Source of the DNA: an uncultured Eudoraea sp.
GTDB lineage: Bacteria; Bacteroidota; Bacteroidia; Flavobacteriales; Flavobacteriaceae
DNA length: 64,000 nucleotides
Direction: 5' to 3'
Assembly: GCF_947490415.1 (NCBI RefSeq)
Contig: NZ_CANLGX010000002.1
Coordinates: 496,001-560,000 of the forward strand
Part shown: positions 35,661-42,624 of the stretch, piece by piece
Numbering within the stretch: the stretch's first letter is position 1
Layout of the letters: every line of letters starts with the position of its first letter
Notes under the pieces: model-generated
What the model saw: only the letters and a program-made list of their open reading frames with translations
Told to the model about the DNA's origin: nothing
Database searches by the model: none
Position numbers and translations under genes: made by a program

Positions 35661-36803
35661 CTATTCTTGCATTGCTGCCAAGGAGTTCTTGATTATAGAT
35701 TTTGCATATTTAGGGTTATGAACACCATCACTTTTATCTTCATAAAAATATAGGAAATTCCATGCAGCTTCAGCATCTTTTAAGTCAAAAAGACCCACTT
35801 GAGGCTCCCATTCGTCCCCTTCTTTAATTACTATTCCTACAACGGGAACAGGAGTAATTCCATCAGCTTCGAAAAGTGGTATATACCCACCAACGGCAGT
35901 GGAATCTTCAATCACTGCTTGTCCGACAACAGTTTCCAAAATACCTCCTAAAGTTTCCCAATCAGCGATTAAGTCATCCATTACTTTAAGTTCTTCAAAA
36001 GGAACCCCGGGATGGCATGTTGCACAATTATTTCCTGCAGGTGTCCAGGTATGCCCTGATGAACCATCAGTTGTTTCACGCATATGGCAGTCAATGCAAG
36101 AAGCTCCTTGTCTGTGTGGGTGTTCTTGTGTCGCTGGTATGTCTTCAACCAAAGTAAAAGTGCTATAAGCACCCAATAGACCTTCTAATAATGCAGTTTG
36201 CGGGCCATGATGCGGTCCCCAATGCGTACTTGTCTGTAAAAACTTGCCTTCTAAATTTGCAAGCGGCGCATCTCTCCTGGGTTGATGGCAGTTTGCACAG
36301 GTATTACTGGCATTCCCGTAATCTATGGTGTAATCTATATTATCTAAAAATCTTAACGGAACTGCCTCAAGAGTTCTTACTGCGTAATCGTTTCCGTCCG
36401 TTTCAAAGTCGAAAGATCTGTGCGAGTCATGACAACCATTACAGTTTAATGGATTAGAAACAGTATATCCGTTCTCGTTGACTGCTCCGGTTTCTATAAA
36501 ATCTATAAAACCTTCATTGTTGTGGCATTCTGCACAACGTGAGCTAGTACCTCTTGCCCATGATCCACCAATAGCGTGTTTGGCACCGGACCAGGCCTCA
36601 ATAATTGGATCTCTTTTTTCATTTGCGTGACAAGCAATACATGAAGCCGCAGAGCCGTCAACCCCGTCAACCCCATCAATTCCGTTTATTCCATCTATTC
36701 CATCTGCTCCGGCAGGTCCGGGAACAGGGTCACTGGTACATTGAACACACAGTAAAGCTGATGCAATAACCATCAGATAACCAAATAATTTTAAATTTTT
36801 CAT
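35661..36803 (-). CDS. Hexahaem cytochrome c with N-terminal collagen-like segment
   Basis: A 380-residue exported protein, probably a lipoprotein (CVQC near residue 22). Residues about 28-50 are collagen-like (GPAGADGIDGINGIDGVDG). Six haem motifs follow: CIACH, CAECH, CNGCH, CANCH, CIDCH and CATCH. The CIDCHMRETTDGSSGHTW stretch resembles pentahaem nitrite reductase-type folds, but the CxxCK catalytic site of NrfA is absent, so it is an electron carrier or an enzyme of unknown substrate. It is the first gene of the locus and lies 65 bp downstream of the TGAC-N4-GTCA palindrome. Confidence 0.85.
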   Translation of the reverse strand: MKNLKLFGYLMVIASALLCVQCTSDPVPGPAGADGIDGINGIDGVDGVDGSAASCIACHANEKRDPIIEAWSGAKHAIGGSWARGTSSRCAECHNNEGFIDFIETGAVNENGYTVSNPLNCNGCHDSHRSFDFETDGNDYAVRTLEAVPLRFLDNIDYTIDYGNASNTCANCHQPRRDAPLANLEGKFLQTSTHWGPHHGPQTALLEGLLGAYSTFTLVEDIPATQEHPHRQGASCIDCHMRETTDGSSGHTWTPAGNNCATCHPGVPFEELKVMDDLIADWETLGGILETVVGQAVIEDSTAVGGYIPLFEADGITPVPVVGIVIKEGDEWEPQVGLFDLKDAEAAWNFLYFYEDKSDGVHNPKYAKSIIKNSLAAMQE

Positions 36804-36867
36804 AAGACTGTCTATTTTACCGGTTTATTAATCTTCTGTTAAAATTATGACAGGAACTAAACTTAAT

Positions 36868-36885
36868 ATATGACATATGTCATAT
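36868..36885. promoter_or_regulatory. 18-bp perfect palindrome, candidate Crp/Fnr-family operator of the respiratory locus
   Basis: ATATGACATATGTCATAT is a perfect palindrome with a TGAC-N4-GTCA core. It lies 65 bp upstream of the hexahaem gene start, in promoter position. Related sites precede module B (30139) and the DUF2892 gene (61358). No clear TAnnTTTG element was found between it and the start codon. Confidence 0.65.
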
Positions 36886-37055
36886 TTTTTTTTATCTATA
36901 TATTTGTAAATCAATGAATTAATAAAAACACCTAAATTTTCTCACATACATAAGTGTCATATATGTTACTAACTAAGAGTATTTCTAAATTGAAATTAGG
37001 GTTAGAAAGCAGAAGGCATTTAAAATAAACTTTGCTATTTTTGCGATCTTAAATT

Positions 37056-37141
37056 CGGGATGTGGCGCAGTCCACGCCTATGGCGTGGCAGGCCGGTTAG
37101 CGTATCCCGCTTGCAGCGGGATGGTCGCAACGGTTCGAGAA
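37056..37141 (+). pseudogene. Degenerate tRNA-Pro-like relic
   Basis: Begins with the same 17 bases as the intact tRNA-Pro 133 bp downstream (shared direct repeat 37051-37072 and 37184-37205). It then carries about 21 extra bases (37073-37093) that include a CCACGCC-TAT-GGCGTGG hairpin, a D-arm-like stretch, an anticodon-like hairpin (ATCCCGC-TTGCA-GCGGGAT), and a GGTCGCAACGGTTCGA part of a T-arm. The acceptor 3' strand is missing, so it cannot fold as a tRNA. Confidence 0.6.
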
Positions 37142-37188
37142 TATAAAAATAGAATAAAGGCAGAGTAAAAGTAGAAGAAAAATAAATT

Positions 37189-37265
37189 CGGGATGTGGCG
37201 CAGTCTGGTAGCGTACACGGCTGGGGGCCGTGTGGTCGCAGGTTCAAATCCTGTCATCCCGACCA
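37189..37265 (+). tRNA. tRNA-Pro (GGG anticodon)
   Basis: 77 nt including an encoded CCA. Acceptor CGGGATG (37189-37195) pairs with CATCCCG (37255-37261), discriminator A. Anticodon stem CACGG/CCGTG encloses loop CTGGGGG, anticodon GGG at 37223-37225. T-loop is GGTTCAAATCC. A hairpin terminator follows directly. Confidence 0.95.
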
Positions 37266-37272
37266 AGCAGAA

Positions 37273-37305
37273 AAGTGATTTGCAATTCCAAATCACTTTT
37301 TTTAT
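37273..37305 (+). terminator. Rho-independent terminator of tRNA-Pro
   Basis: Perfect 10-bp stem AAGTGATTTG/CAAATCACTT with a 6-nt loop (37273-37298), followed by a run of T. It begins 7 bp after the CCA. Confidence 0.9.
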
Positions 37306-37360
37306 TCCCCAAAGCAATTCAAACCCAGTTTGAAAAAGCGGTGGGTAATAAAAAATATAA

Positions 37361-37632
37361 TGGCGTAAGCCATTACTTTTCTATTTTCAGTGAGGGTTCA
37401 TTAGGATTATCCAAATCCTGATTTTGTTCTTACACCTAATTCCTTGAAAAGAATAATACAAAAGGCCACAGCCTTCACTTTTCAATTTGCACTGAGGGTT
37501 CATTAGGATTATTTAAATCCTGATTTTGTTCTTACACCTAATTCCTTGAAAAGAATAATACAGAAGGCCAAAGCCTTCACTTTTTCATTTACGAGGAGGG
37601 TTGTATTAGGATTCTGTAAATCCTGCTTTATG
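37361..37632. repeat. Tandem repeat, 102-bp period, about 2.7 copies
   Basis: The motif GAGGGTT..ATTAGGATT recurs at 37392, 37494 and 37596, exactly 102 bp apart; copies 1 and 2 are nearly identical. Each unit carries two hairpins: a GGCC..GGCC-type stem (TGGCGTAAGCCA, AAGGCCACAGCCTT, AAGGCCAAAGCCTT) and AGGATT..AATCCT. A related unit lies at 41650-41745. Not a CRISPR: there are no short repeats with spacers. Confidence 0.8.
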
Positions 37633-38415
37633 GTTTTACTAAGTTTGGGGCTTGCAGCACGAAACTTCTTTTCGCTCGCTTTCTTAAATAGTATAATTTA
37701 ATATCAGAAGTTCAATATTATTTTCTTCGGAGATTACGGGTTTTACTTTAAGGAAACCTGTTCCATTAAAGGTGAATTAACGAAACTATTAAAAGAGACT
37801 ACATATGGCACATTCTCAATAAAAGTTTTGTGCTTCAGGAAAAGAGTCCGATAAAACGGCGTTTTAATATGTATTTTTAATCTTGTACAGGAATCGAACC
37901 TAGGTTTTAAGTGGGGGTAAATATCTATAAATAAGTATTTGAAACTGACTTTTTTTCTCCAGAACCTATCATACTATGTCTATGAAAATTTGAAAATAAT
38001 TGGTTTTGAATTGTAAACTGATGCTTACTCCTGGCTAGATTTTACGCTTAAATAAATATAGTAATCTTTCTTTTTAATTTTCCCGAAACCAGATAAATTG
38101 GAATTAAAGAGAGTTGAGGAATTAATGATTTTTAGGGCTTTAAAAAATATTTTCATTAACCATTTAAATAATAGAGAGATTTAAAAGGGAAACCTTATTT
38201 TTATATTGCCTTATCGGTAATTAAACTAAAAAATACAGGAAATGAATCAAGAAGATAGTGTCAGATTATTTTAACACACTATTTGGTTTTTACTTGTAAT
38301 TTGTTCAATTTTTTGGGTTAGCGCAAATGTTTCAATAAAAGAAGCACAAAACTAGGTGGAGCAATAAAAGATAAGGTGAAGTCATAACTCAAATTCAATA
38401 ATCTGAAACGAGGTA
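37633..38415. other. Gene-free stretch between the tandem repeat and the DUF1538 block
   Basis: About 780 bp, AT-rich, without a supported ORF. I see no tRNA, promoter consensus or repeat that stands out. It may contain decayed genes; GC rises sharply at its right end where the transporter block begins. Confidence 0.4.
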
Positions 38416-39165
38416 TTGGCTAAATTAAAAGCAGGTAGTTTAATGGTTGTTCTAAAAAAGCTTGGTTCTGCAATTACTGATTTGATTCCCATAATTTTGG
38501 TGGTTGTTTTTTTTCAACTAGTGGTTATCCAACAACCATTTCCGAATATTGGTGAGGTAGTTTTCGGTAGTTTTTTTGTGATAATCGGGTTAATGTTGTT
38601 CATTGAAGGTCTGGAAATAGGGTTATTTCCCATAGGAGAAGCCATGGCATACGCCTTGGCCAAAAAGGGAAGCCTTTTTTGGTTAATGGTGTTTTCATTT
38701 GCGCTTGGTTTTTCCACTACGATTGCTGAGCCGGCATTGATAGCAGTGTCGAAGGAGGCTGGGAGAATAGCTGCACAGGCCGAATTAATAGACAAGGCAC
38801 AGGGTACGATTGATACTTATGCAATGGGATTGCGATTATCGGTCGCTTTTTCAGTAGGCTTGGCTATTGTAATCGGTGTATTGCGAATACTAAAAGGTTG
38901 GCCTTTATATTATTTGATCATTGGCGGTTACGTTGTTGTAATGCTAATGACGGTAGTAGCGCCCAAGGAAATTATAGGTTTGGCCTATGATGCAGGGGGA
39001 GTTACTACTTCAACCATTACGGTTCCGCTTGTAACGGCTTTGGGGGTTGGACTTTCAAATACAATCAAGGGGAGGAGCCCCTTGGTAGATGGATTTGGGC
39101 TTATTGCTTTCGCATCCCTTTTACCCATGATATTTGTCATGGGCTATGGTTTATTTTGGTTTTAA
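38416..39165 (+). CDS. DUF1538 membrane protein, first half of a UmpAB-like transporter
   Basis: A 249-residue membrane protein with about seven helices. The segment FSFALGFSTTIAEPALIAVS and the distal YDAGGVTTSTITVPLVTALG are DUF1538 hallmarks, repeated in the next gene. A DUF1538 pair (UmpA and UmpB) from Halomonas has been reported as a Na+(Li+,K+)/H+ antiporter, so cation/proton exchange is plausible. The listed start is TTG with GAGG just ahead; an ATG at 38443 is the alternative. It is followed 3 bp later by the partner gene. Confidence 0.8.
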   Translation: MAKLKAGSLMVVLKKLGSAITDLIPIILVVVFFQLVVIQQPFPNIGEVVFGSFFVIIGLMLFIEGLEIGLFPIGEAMAYALAKKGSLFWLMVFSFALGFSTTIAEPALIAVSKEAGRIAAQAELIDKAQGTIDTYAMGLRLSVAFSVGLAIVIGVLRILKGWPLYYLIIGGYVVVMLMTVVAPKEIIGLAYDAGGVTTSTITVPLVTALGVGLSNTIKGRSPLVDGFGLIAFASLLPMIFVMGYGLFWF

Positions 39166-39168
39166 AGC

Positions 39169-39957
39169 ATGATGTACGTGATTTCTTTTTTAAAGGATTT
39201 TTTTCAAATACTGTTATACACAGTACGTGATGTGACGCCGATTCTTATATTGATTCTTTTTTTTCAACTGGTAATCTTAAAACAACCCATACCACATCTG
39301 AAACGTGTAGTTCTGGGCGGGGTTTATGTGGTATTGGGCCTTGCATTTTTTCTTTTGGGATTGGAGAAAGCTTTGTTCCCTATAGGTGAGATTATGGCCA
39401 CCCAGTTATCCGACCCCTTCTTTTTAGGAGCCGCTGCTGGTGAAGAACTGGATTGGAAATCCTATTATTGGATTTATATTTTTGCGGCCCTGATCGGTTT
39501 TTCCACTACCATTGCCGAACCTTCCCTTATTGCCGTTGCAATGAAAGCGACCGAGGTATCGACAGGCACGATCAGCCAATGGGGGCTAAGGATTACGGTG
39601 GCATTGGGGGTTGCCTTTGCGCTCGCTCTGGGTACCTTTCGGATCGTCACGGGAACACCATTGCATTTATACATTATGGGAGGATACATTGTGGTGGTCA
39701 TACAGTCAATTTTTGCACCAAAACAACTTATTGCCCTGGCCTATGATTCGGGAGGAGTTACCACCTCTACGGTCACCGTACCCTTGGTAGCTGCGCTCGG
39801 ATTAGGCCTATCCACGGCAGTGCCCGGCAGAAACGCAGCAATTGATGGCTTCGGATTGATTGCATTTGCAAGCCTGTTCCCGATTATTTCAGTATTGGGG
39901 TACGCCCAATTCATGCATTTAAAAGTAAAATTGTCTAACAAAATAAAGAAACCATGA
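39169..39957 (+). CDS. DUF1538 membrane protein, second half of a UmpAB-like transporter
   Basis: A 262-residue membrane protein homologous to its neighbour: ALIGFSTTIAEPSLIAVAMK and YDSGGVTTSTVTVPLVAALG recur at equivalent places. The pair presumably forms a heteromeric transporter with pseudo-symmetry. The stop overlaps the PII-like gene start by 4 bp (ATGA), which implies coordinated synthesis with a regulatory protein. Codon use is more GC-rich than in surrounding genes, hinting at transfer. Confidence 0.8.
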   Translation: MMYVISFLKDFFQILLYTVRDVTPILILILFFQLVILKQPIPHLKRVVLGGVYVVLGLAFFLLGLEKALFPIGEIMATQLSDPFFLGAAAGEELDWKSYYWIYIFAALIGFSTTIAEPSLIAVAMKATEVSTGTISQWGLRITVALGVAFALALGTFRIVTGTPLHLYIMGGYIVVVIQSIFAPKQLIALAYDSGGVTTSTVTVPLVAALGLGLSTAVPGRNAAIDGFGLIAFASLFPIISVLGYAQFMHLKVKLSNKIKKP

Positions 39958-40301
39958 AATTCAAATTGATTATGGCCTTTGTAAAACCGAACATTACTGA
40001 CAAGGTAGTGGACGCAATGAAAAGGAAAGGCGCAACAGGTGCCACTATTATACCGGCCAGAGGAACTGGAGTACATGAGGCCAAGTCCTTTTTTGGACTA
40101 AGCATTGAGGACCAGACAGATATTCTCGTATTTTTGGTCGAGGAACATGTAGTGGAAAAACTGCTGGGAGTTATCGAAACTGCCGGTGATTTTGACAAGC
40201 CCAGTACCGGTATCGCTTTTGTCCTGCCCTTAGAACATGCCGTGGGATTGGGCAGCCAAATGAAGATTTTCAAAGATCAAGCCCGAGATGATTATTTTTG
40301 A
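39954..40301 (+). CDS. PII-family signalling protein linked to the DUF1538 transporter
   Basis: A 115-residue PII-like trimeric regulator: KLIMAFVKPNITDKVVDAMK forms strand 1 and helix 1, and TGATIIPARGTGVHEAK is the start of the T-loop. The T-loop is short and lacks the uridylylation tyrosine motif of GlnB/GlnK. Such proteins bind nucleotides and gate membrane partners; overlap with the transporter gene points to control of that transporter. The bound ligand cannot be told from sequence. Confidence 0.8.
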   Translation: MKFKLIMAFVKPNITDKVVDAMKRKGATGATIIPARGTGVHEAKSFFGLSIEDQTDILVFLVEEHVVEKLLGVIETAGDFDKPSTGIAFVLPLEHAVGLGSQMKIFKDQARDDYF

Positions 40302-40327
40302 AATAAAAACAATACTATAATTATATC

Positions 40328-40729
40328 ATGAGAGATAAAAGAGAATATCAAAGTGCCAAGGATGCCATGGTAAAAAACATTATTTTTATAGATGGTATGG
40401 CAACCGCCAAGGAAGCGGTAGACCTTATGCGCGAAAAAAATATAGAGGCCCTTATTGTTGAAAAGCGCAACGAACATGATGCCTATGGAATCGTTGTAGT
40501 ACAGGATTTTATCAAGGGAGTAATCATTCAGGAAAGGACCTCGGAAGAGGTGAATGTTTTTGAGATCATGACCAAGCCCGTTGTTAGTGTACCCGGCAAA
40601 ATGGATGTTCGGTATGTTGCCAGATTGCTTGTTCGGACAGGGTTGCGCATGGCTCCGGTAGAGGAGGATGGAAAATATATTGGTATGATTTCTCTTTCTT
40701 CTATCATATTGGACAATTTATCATTCTGA
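40328..40729 (+). CDS. CBS-domain pair protein
   Basis: A 133-residue protein made of two CBS motifs (about residues 8-62 and 73-130): FIDGMATAKEAVDLMREKNIEALIV and VPGKMDVRYVARLLVRTGLRMAPVEEDGKYIGM-type segments (split here at residue ~95). CBS pairs bind adenine nucleotides and regulate channels and enzymes. It is the last gene of the DUF1538-PII-CBS operon, 26 bp after the PII-like gene, and probably acts as a second energy or ion sensor for the transporter. Confidence 0.82.
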   Translation: MRDKREYQSAKDAMVKNIIFIDGMATAKEAVDLMREKNIEALIVEKRNEHDAYGIVVVQDFIKGVIIQERTSEEVNVFEIMTKPVVSVPGKMDVRYVARLLVRTGLRMAPVEEDGKYIGMISLSSIILDNLSF

Positions 40730-40877
40730 TTCTAATTATACTTCTATCCGTGGAAAGAATCGAAGTTCAAGCCTAAGGCATTCATCATAATGAATAGCAT
40801 AACAGATACCAAAGGCGGAATGATAAAAAAAAGACCATTGAAATGAAAATCCAAGGATGAACTATAAATTACAAAGG

Positions 40878-41414
40878 ATGAAAAAAATAACAACATATTT
40901 TGCGCTCGTAGTATTTTTATACTCATGCACTAGTACAGATCCTAACTTAAAAAAGGAAAGTGAAAATATTCTTGATGTCAACCAATTAAGGAAAGGGAGT
41001 GTTGAGCTGCCCTATAGAGATACAATCTACATTCCGACGTACACGGAGATTTATATGAAACATGACACTTGGAAACTCCAGTTGACCCCCACTATAAGTG
41101 TCCGTAACACAAGTTTAAAAGACACTGTCTATATTGAAGAAATAGACCACTACAATTCTCAAGGAGAACTTGTTCATCAATATCACGATAATATTTTGTT
41201 TTTAGGTCCTTTGCAATCTATGGAATATGTAGTAGCAGAGAGAGAGAGCGAATCCGAAGCGATGATCGGTGGCAGTTTCATTATCATATGGGGTGCGAAC
41301 AGTTCAAAATTAAAGCCAATTTTCCAAGGTATCATGATTTCATCTCATGGACCACAAGGGATTTCGTTTTTAACTGAAGGGGTTTCAATCAGTGGCGAGA
41401 CGTTAAGGAAATAA
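40878..41414 (+). CDS. DUF3124 lipoprotein
   Basis: A 178-residue exported lipoprotein (MKKITTYFALVVFLYSC, Cys17). The mature domain has TPTISVRNTSLKDTVYIEEI, a YVVAERESESEAMIGGSFII segment and HGPQGISFLTEG, matching DUF3124, a family of unknown function. An ATG 21 bp upstream (40857) would add seven residues; the downstream one gives a cleaner signal peptide. It is 148 bp after the CBS gene and may be a separate unit of the same island. Confidence 0.72.
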   Translation: MKKITTYFALVVFLYSCTSTDPNLKKESENILDVNQLRKGSVELPYRDTIYIPTYTEIYMKHDTWKLQLTPTISVRNTSLKDTVYIEEIDHYNSQGELVHQYHDNILFLGPLQSMEYVVAERESESEAMIGGSFIIIWGANSSKLKPIFQGIMISSHGPQGISFLTEGVSISGETLRK

Positions 41415-41556
41415 AAGATGGTAATACAATAATGTAGTGCCCAATCATCTAATAAAGAGATGAACAAGATTAAAGAAAGAGTCAATAGGAATATAAAAGG
41501 GTAAAGCCGAAAAAATCATAATTTTTGCCTTAAGCGAAAAACGGTGGTAGTAATAT

Positions 41557-41619
41557 AAAACGAACGATTATAAGAATGGAATGTATAAAAAGCCCAACGT
41601 CCATAAAAACGTTCGTTTT
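41557..41619. repeat. Long inverted repeat, 10-bp arms
   Basis: AAAACGAACG (41557-41566) and CGTTCGTTTT (41610-41619) are perfect inverted complements separated by 43 bp, and the right arm runs into a T-tract. It could end transcription from the DUF3124 gene, but the large loop makes this weak. Confidence 0.4.
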
Positions 41620-41649
41620 TTGGAACTAATCGAGTTCAGTGATAGCTAT

Positions 41650-41745
41650 TTGCACAGAGGGTTTTATAGGATAATCTAAATCCTGCTTAGTTAATCATGT
41701 AAATGACTACTAGGATAAAAAAACAAGAACGCCATGGCGTTCACT
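41650..41745. repeat. Diverged copy of the 37.4-kb repeat unit
   Basis: TTTGCACAGAGGGTT, then AGGATAATCTAAATCCTG, then a GAACGCCATGGCGTTC hairpin and CACTTT follow the same order as the 102-bp tandem unit at 37.4-37.6 kb. The two sets flank the DUF1538/PII/CBS/DUF3124 block. Confidence 0.65.
41715..41742 (-). terminator. Terminator of the MscS gene and upstream operon
   Basis: On the minus strand the palindrome GAACGCCATGGCGTTC (41727-41742) is followed by TTGTTTTTTTATCC. It overlaps the MscS stop codon and forms part of the repeat copy. Confidence 0.65.
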
Positions 41746-42592
41746 TTCCCATTTTTCCAGCGGTATTGGATCTAAGGTGTAAATCCATTTGAGGGAAGGG
41801 TATGGTAATTTTATTTTCGGCAAATTTTTTATTAATTATTCTTCTGATATCACTTTTTGCTTTTCCTATTCTAAATATATTTTTACTAAAAAACAAAAGT
41901 TGAAAATCTAAGGATGAATTTCCAAAATTCATCAATCGGGCCTCAACCAATTCCCTGTTTGAGACTTCGGGATGCTCAAAGGCGCTTTCTTCCAAAATTT
42001 TTATAACCTTGTCAACATCACTTCCATAAGCTACCCCAACATCTATCTTAAAACGTGTTTTTTTAGATTGATGACTCCAATTGATTACTTTACTGGTAGT
42101 AATTAATGAATTTGGAATGATAATGGAAATATCATCCCTGTTTAAGGCTTTAGAAGTTCGCAAGCCAATACCTTCAATTTTTACCACATCGCCATCTATT
42201 TCCAAAACATCATTTATTTTAATGGATCTCTCTGAAAGCAGAATGATACCTGATATCACATCATTAAATGTTTGCTGTAATCCTAAGCCAATACCAACTA
42301 ATAAGGCCGCTGAACCGGCTAATAACAAAGTAACTTTGACTCCGATAGTCTCCAGTAACAATCCAATGGCCATAACCCAAATTACATATTTTATGATCTG
42401 GTATAAAGCATAGGTAGTGCCCGGATCGGTTTTGCGGAATTTATACTTGCGAAACAAGGCTTTCTTTATGAGCCATAGTGATAGTCTGGTAATCACAATG
42501 ATGATCAGGATAGTCACCAGGTCAGAAACCCTTATGGTATAATTACTTAAACTAAAGATTTCAAATTCCAGAATTGTTTTTAAAGTTTCCAT
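41741..42592 (-). CDS. MscS-family mechanosensitive ion channel
   Basis: A 283-residue membrane protein with three N-terminal helices (about residues 18-38, 65-83, 87-115), the pore-lining one rich in Gly and Ala (LLLAGSAALLVGIGLGLQQ), then the MscS beta domain (ERSIKINDVLEIDGDVVKIEGIG) and the C-terminal cytoplasmic vestibule. It opens under membrane tension and releases solutes in hypo-osmotic shock. It lies 32 bp after the aldehyde dehydrogenase gene and may be cotranscribed with the amine operon. Confidence 0.88.
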   Translation of the reverse strand: METLKTILEFEIFSLSNYTIRVSDLVTILIIIVITRLSLWLIKKALFRKYKFRKTDPGTTYALYQIIKYVIWVMAIGLLLETIGVKVTLLLAGSAALLVGIGLGLQQTFNDVISGIILLSERSIKINDVLEIDGDVVKIEGIGLRTSKALNRDDISIIIPNSLITTSKVINWSHQSKKTRFKIDVGVAYGSDVDKVIKILEESAFEHPEVSNRELVEARLMNFGNSSLDFQLLFFSKNIFRIGKAKSDIRRIINKKFAENKITIPFPQMDLHLRSNTAGKMGK

Positions 42593-42624
42593 ATACTTAT
42601 TTATTACTATATATCGAATTTTAT

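Noticed and set aside
35661-36803. Hexahaem cytochrome considered as nitrite reductase NrfA
   Set aside because: There is no CxxCK or equivalent catalytic haem site, the haem number differs and no NrfH-type partner is encoded.
37035-37317. Two minus-strand ORFs with a GMTGFEPATTRPPAVYATRL-like translation
   Set aside because: They are the antisense of the tRNA-Pro gene and its relic; such translations are a common artefact of tRNA loci.
37361-37632. Tandem repeat considered as a CRISPR array
   Set aside because: The period is 102 bp with near-identical whole units, not short repeats with unique spacers, and no cas gene is present.
37881-37908. T-arm-like sequence AGGTTCGATTCCT on the minus strand
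   Set aside because: Stem pairing is poor and no other tRNA arms are present; it could be an integration scar but the match is too short.
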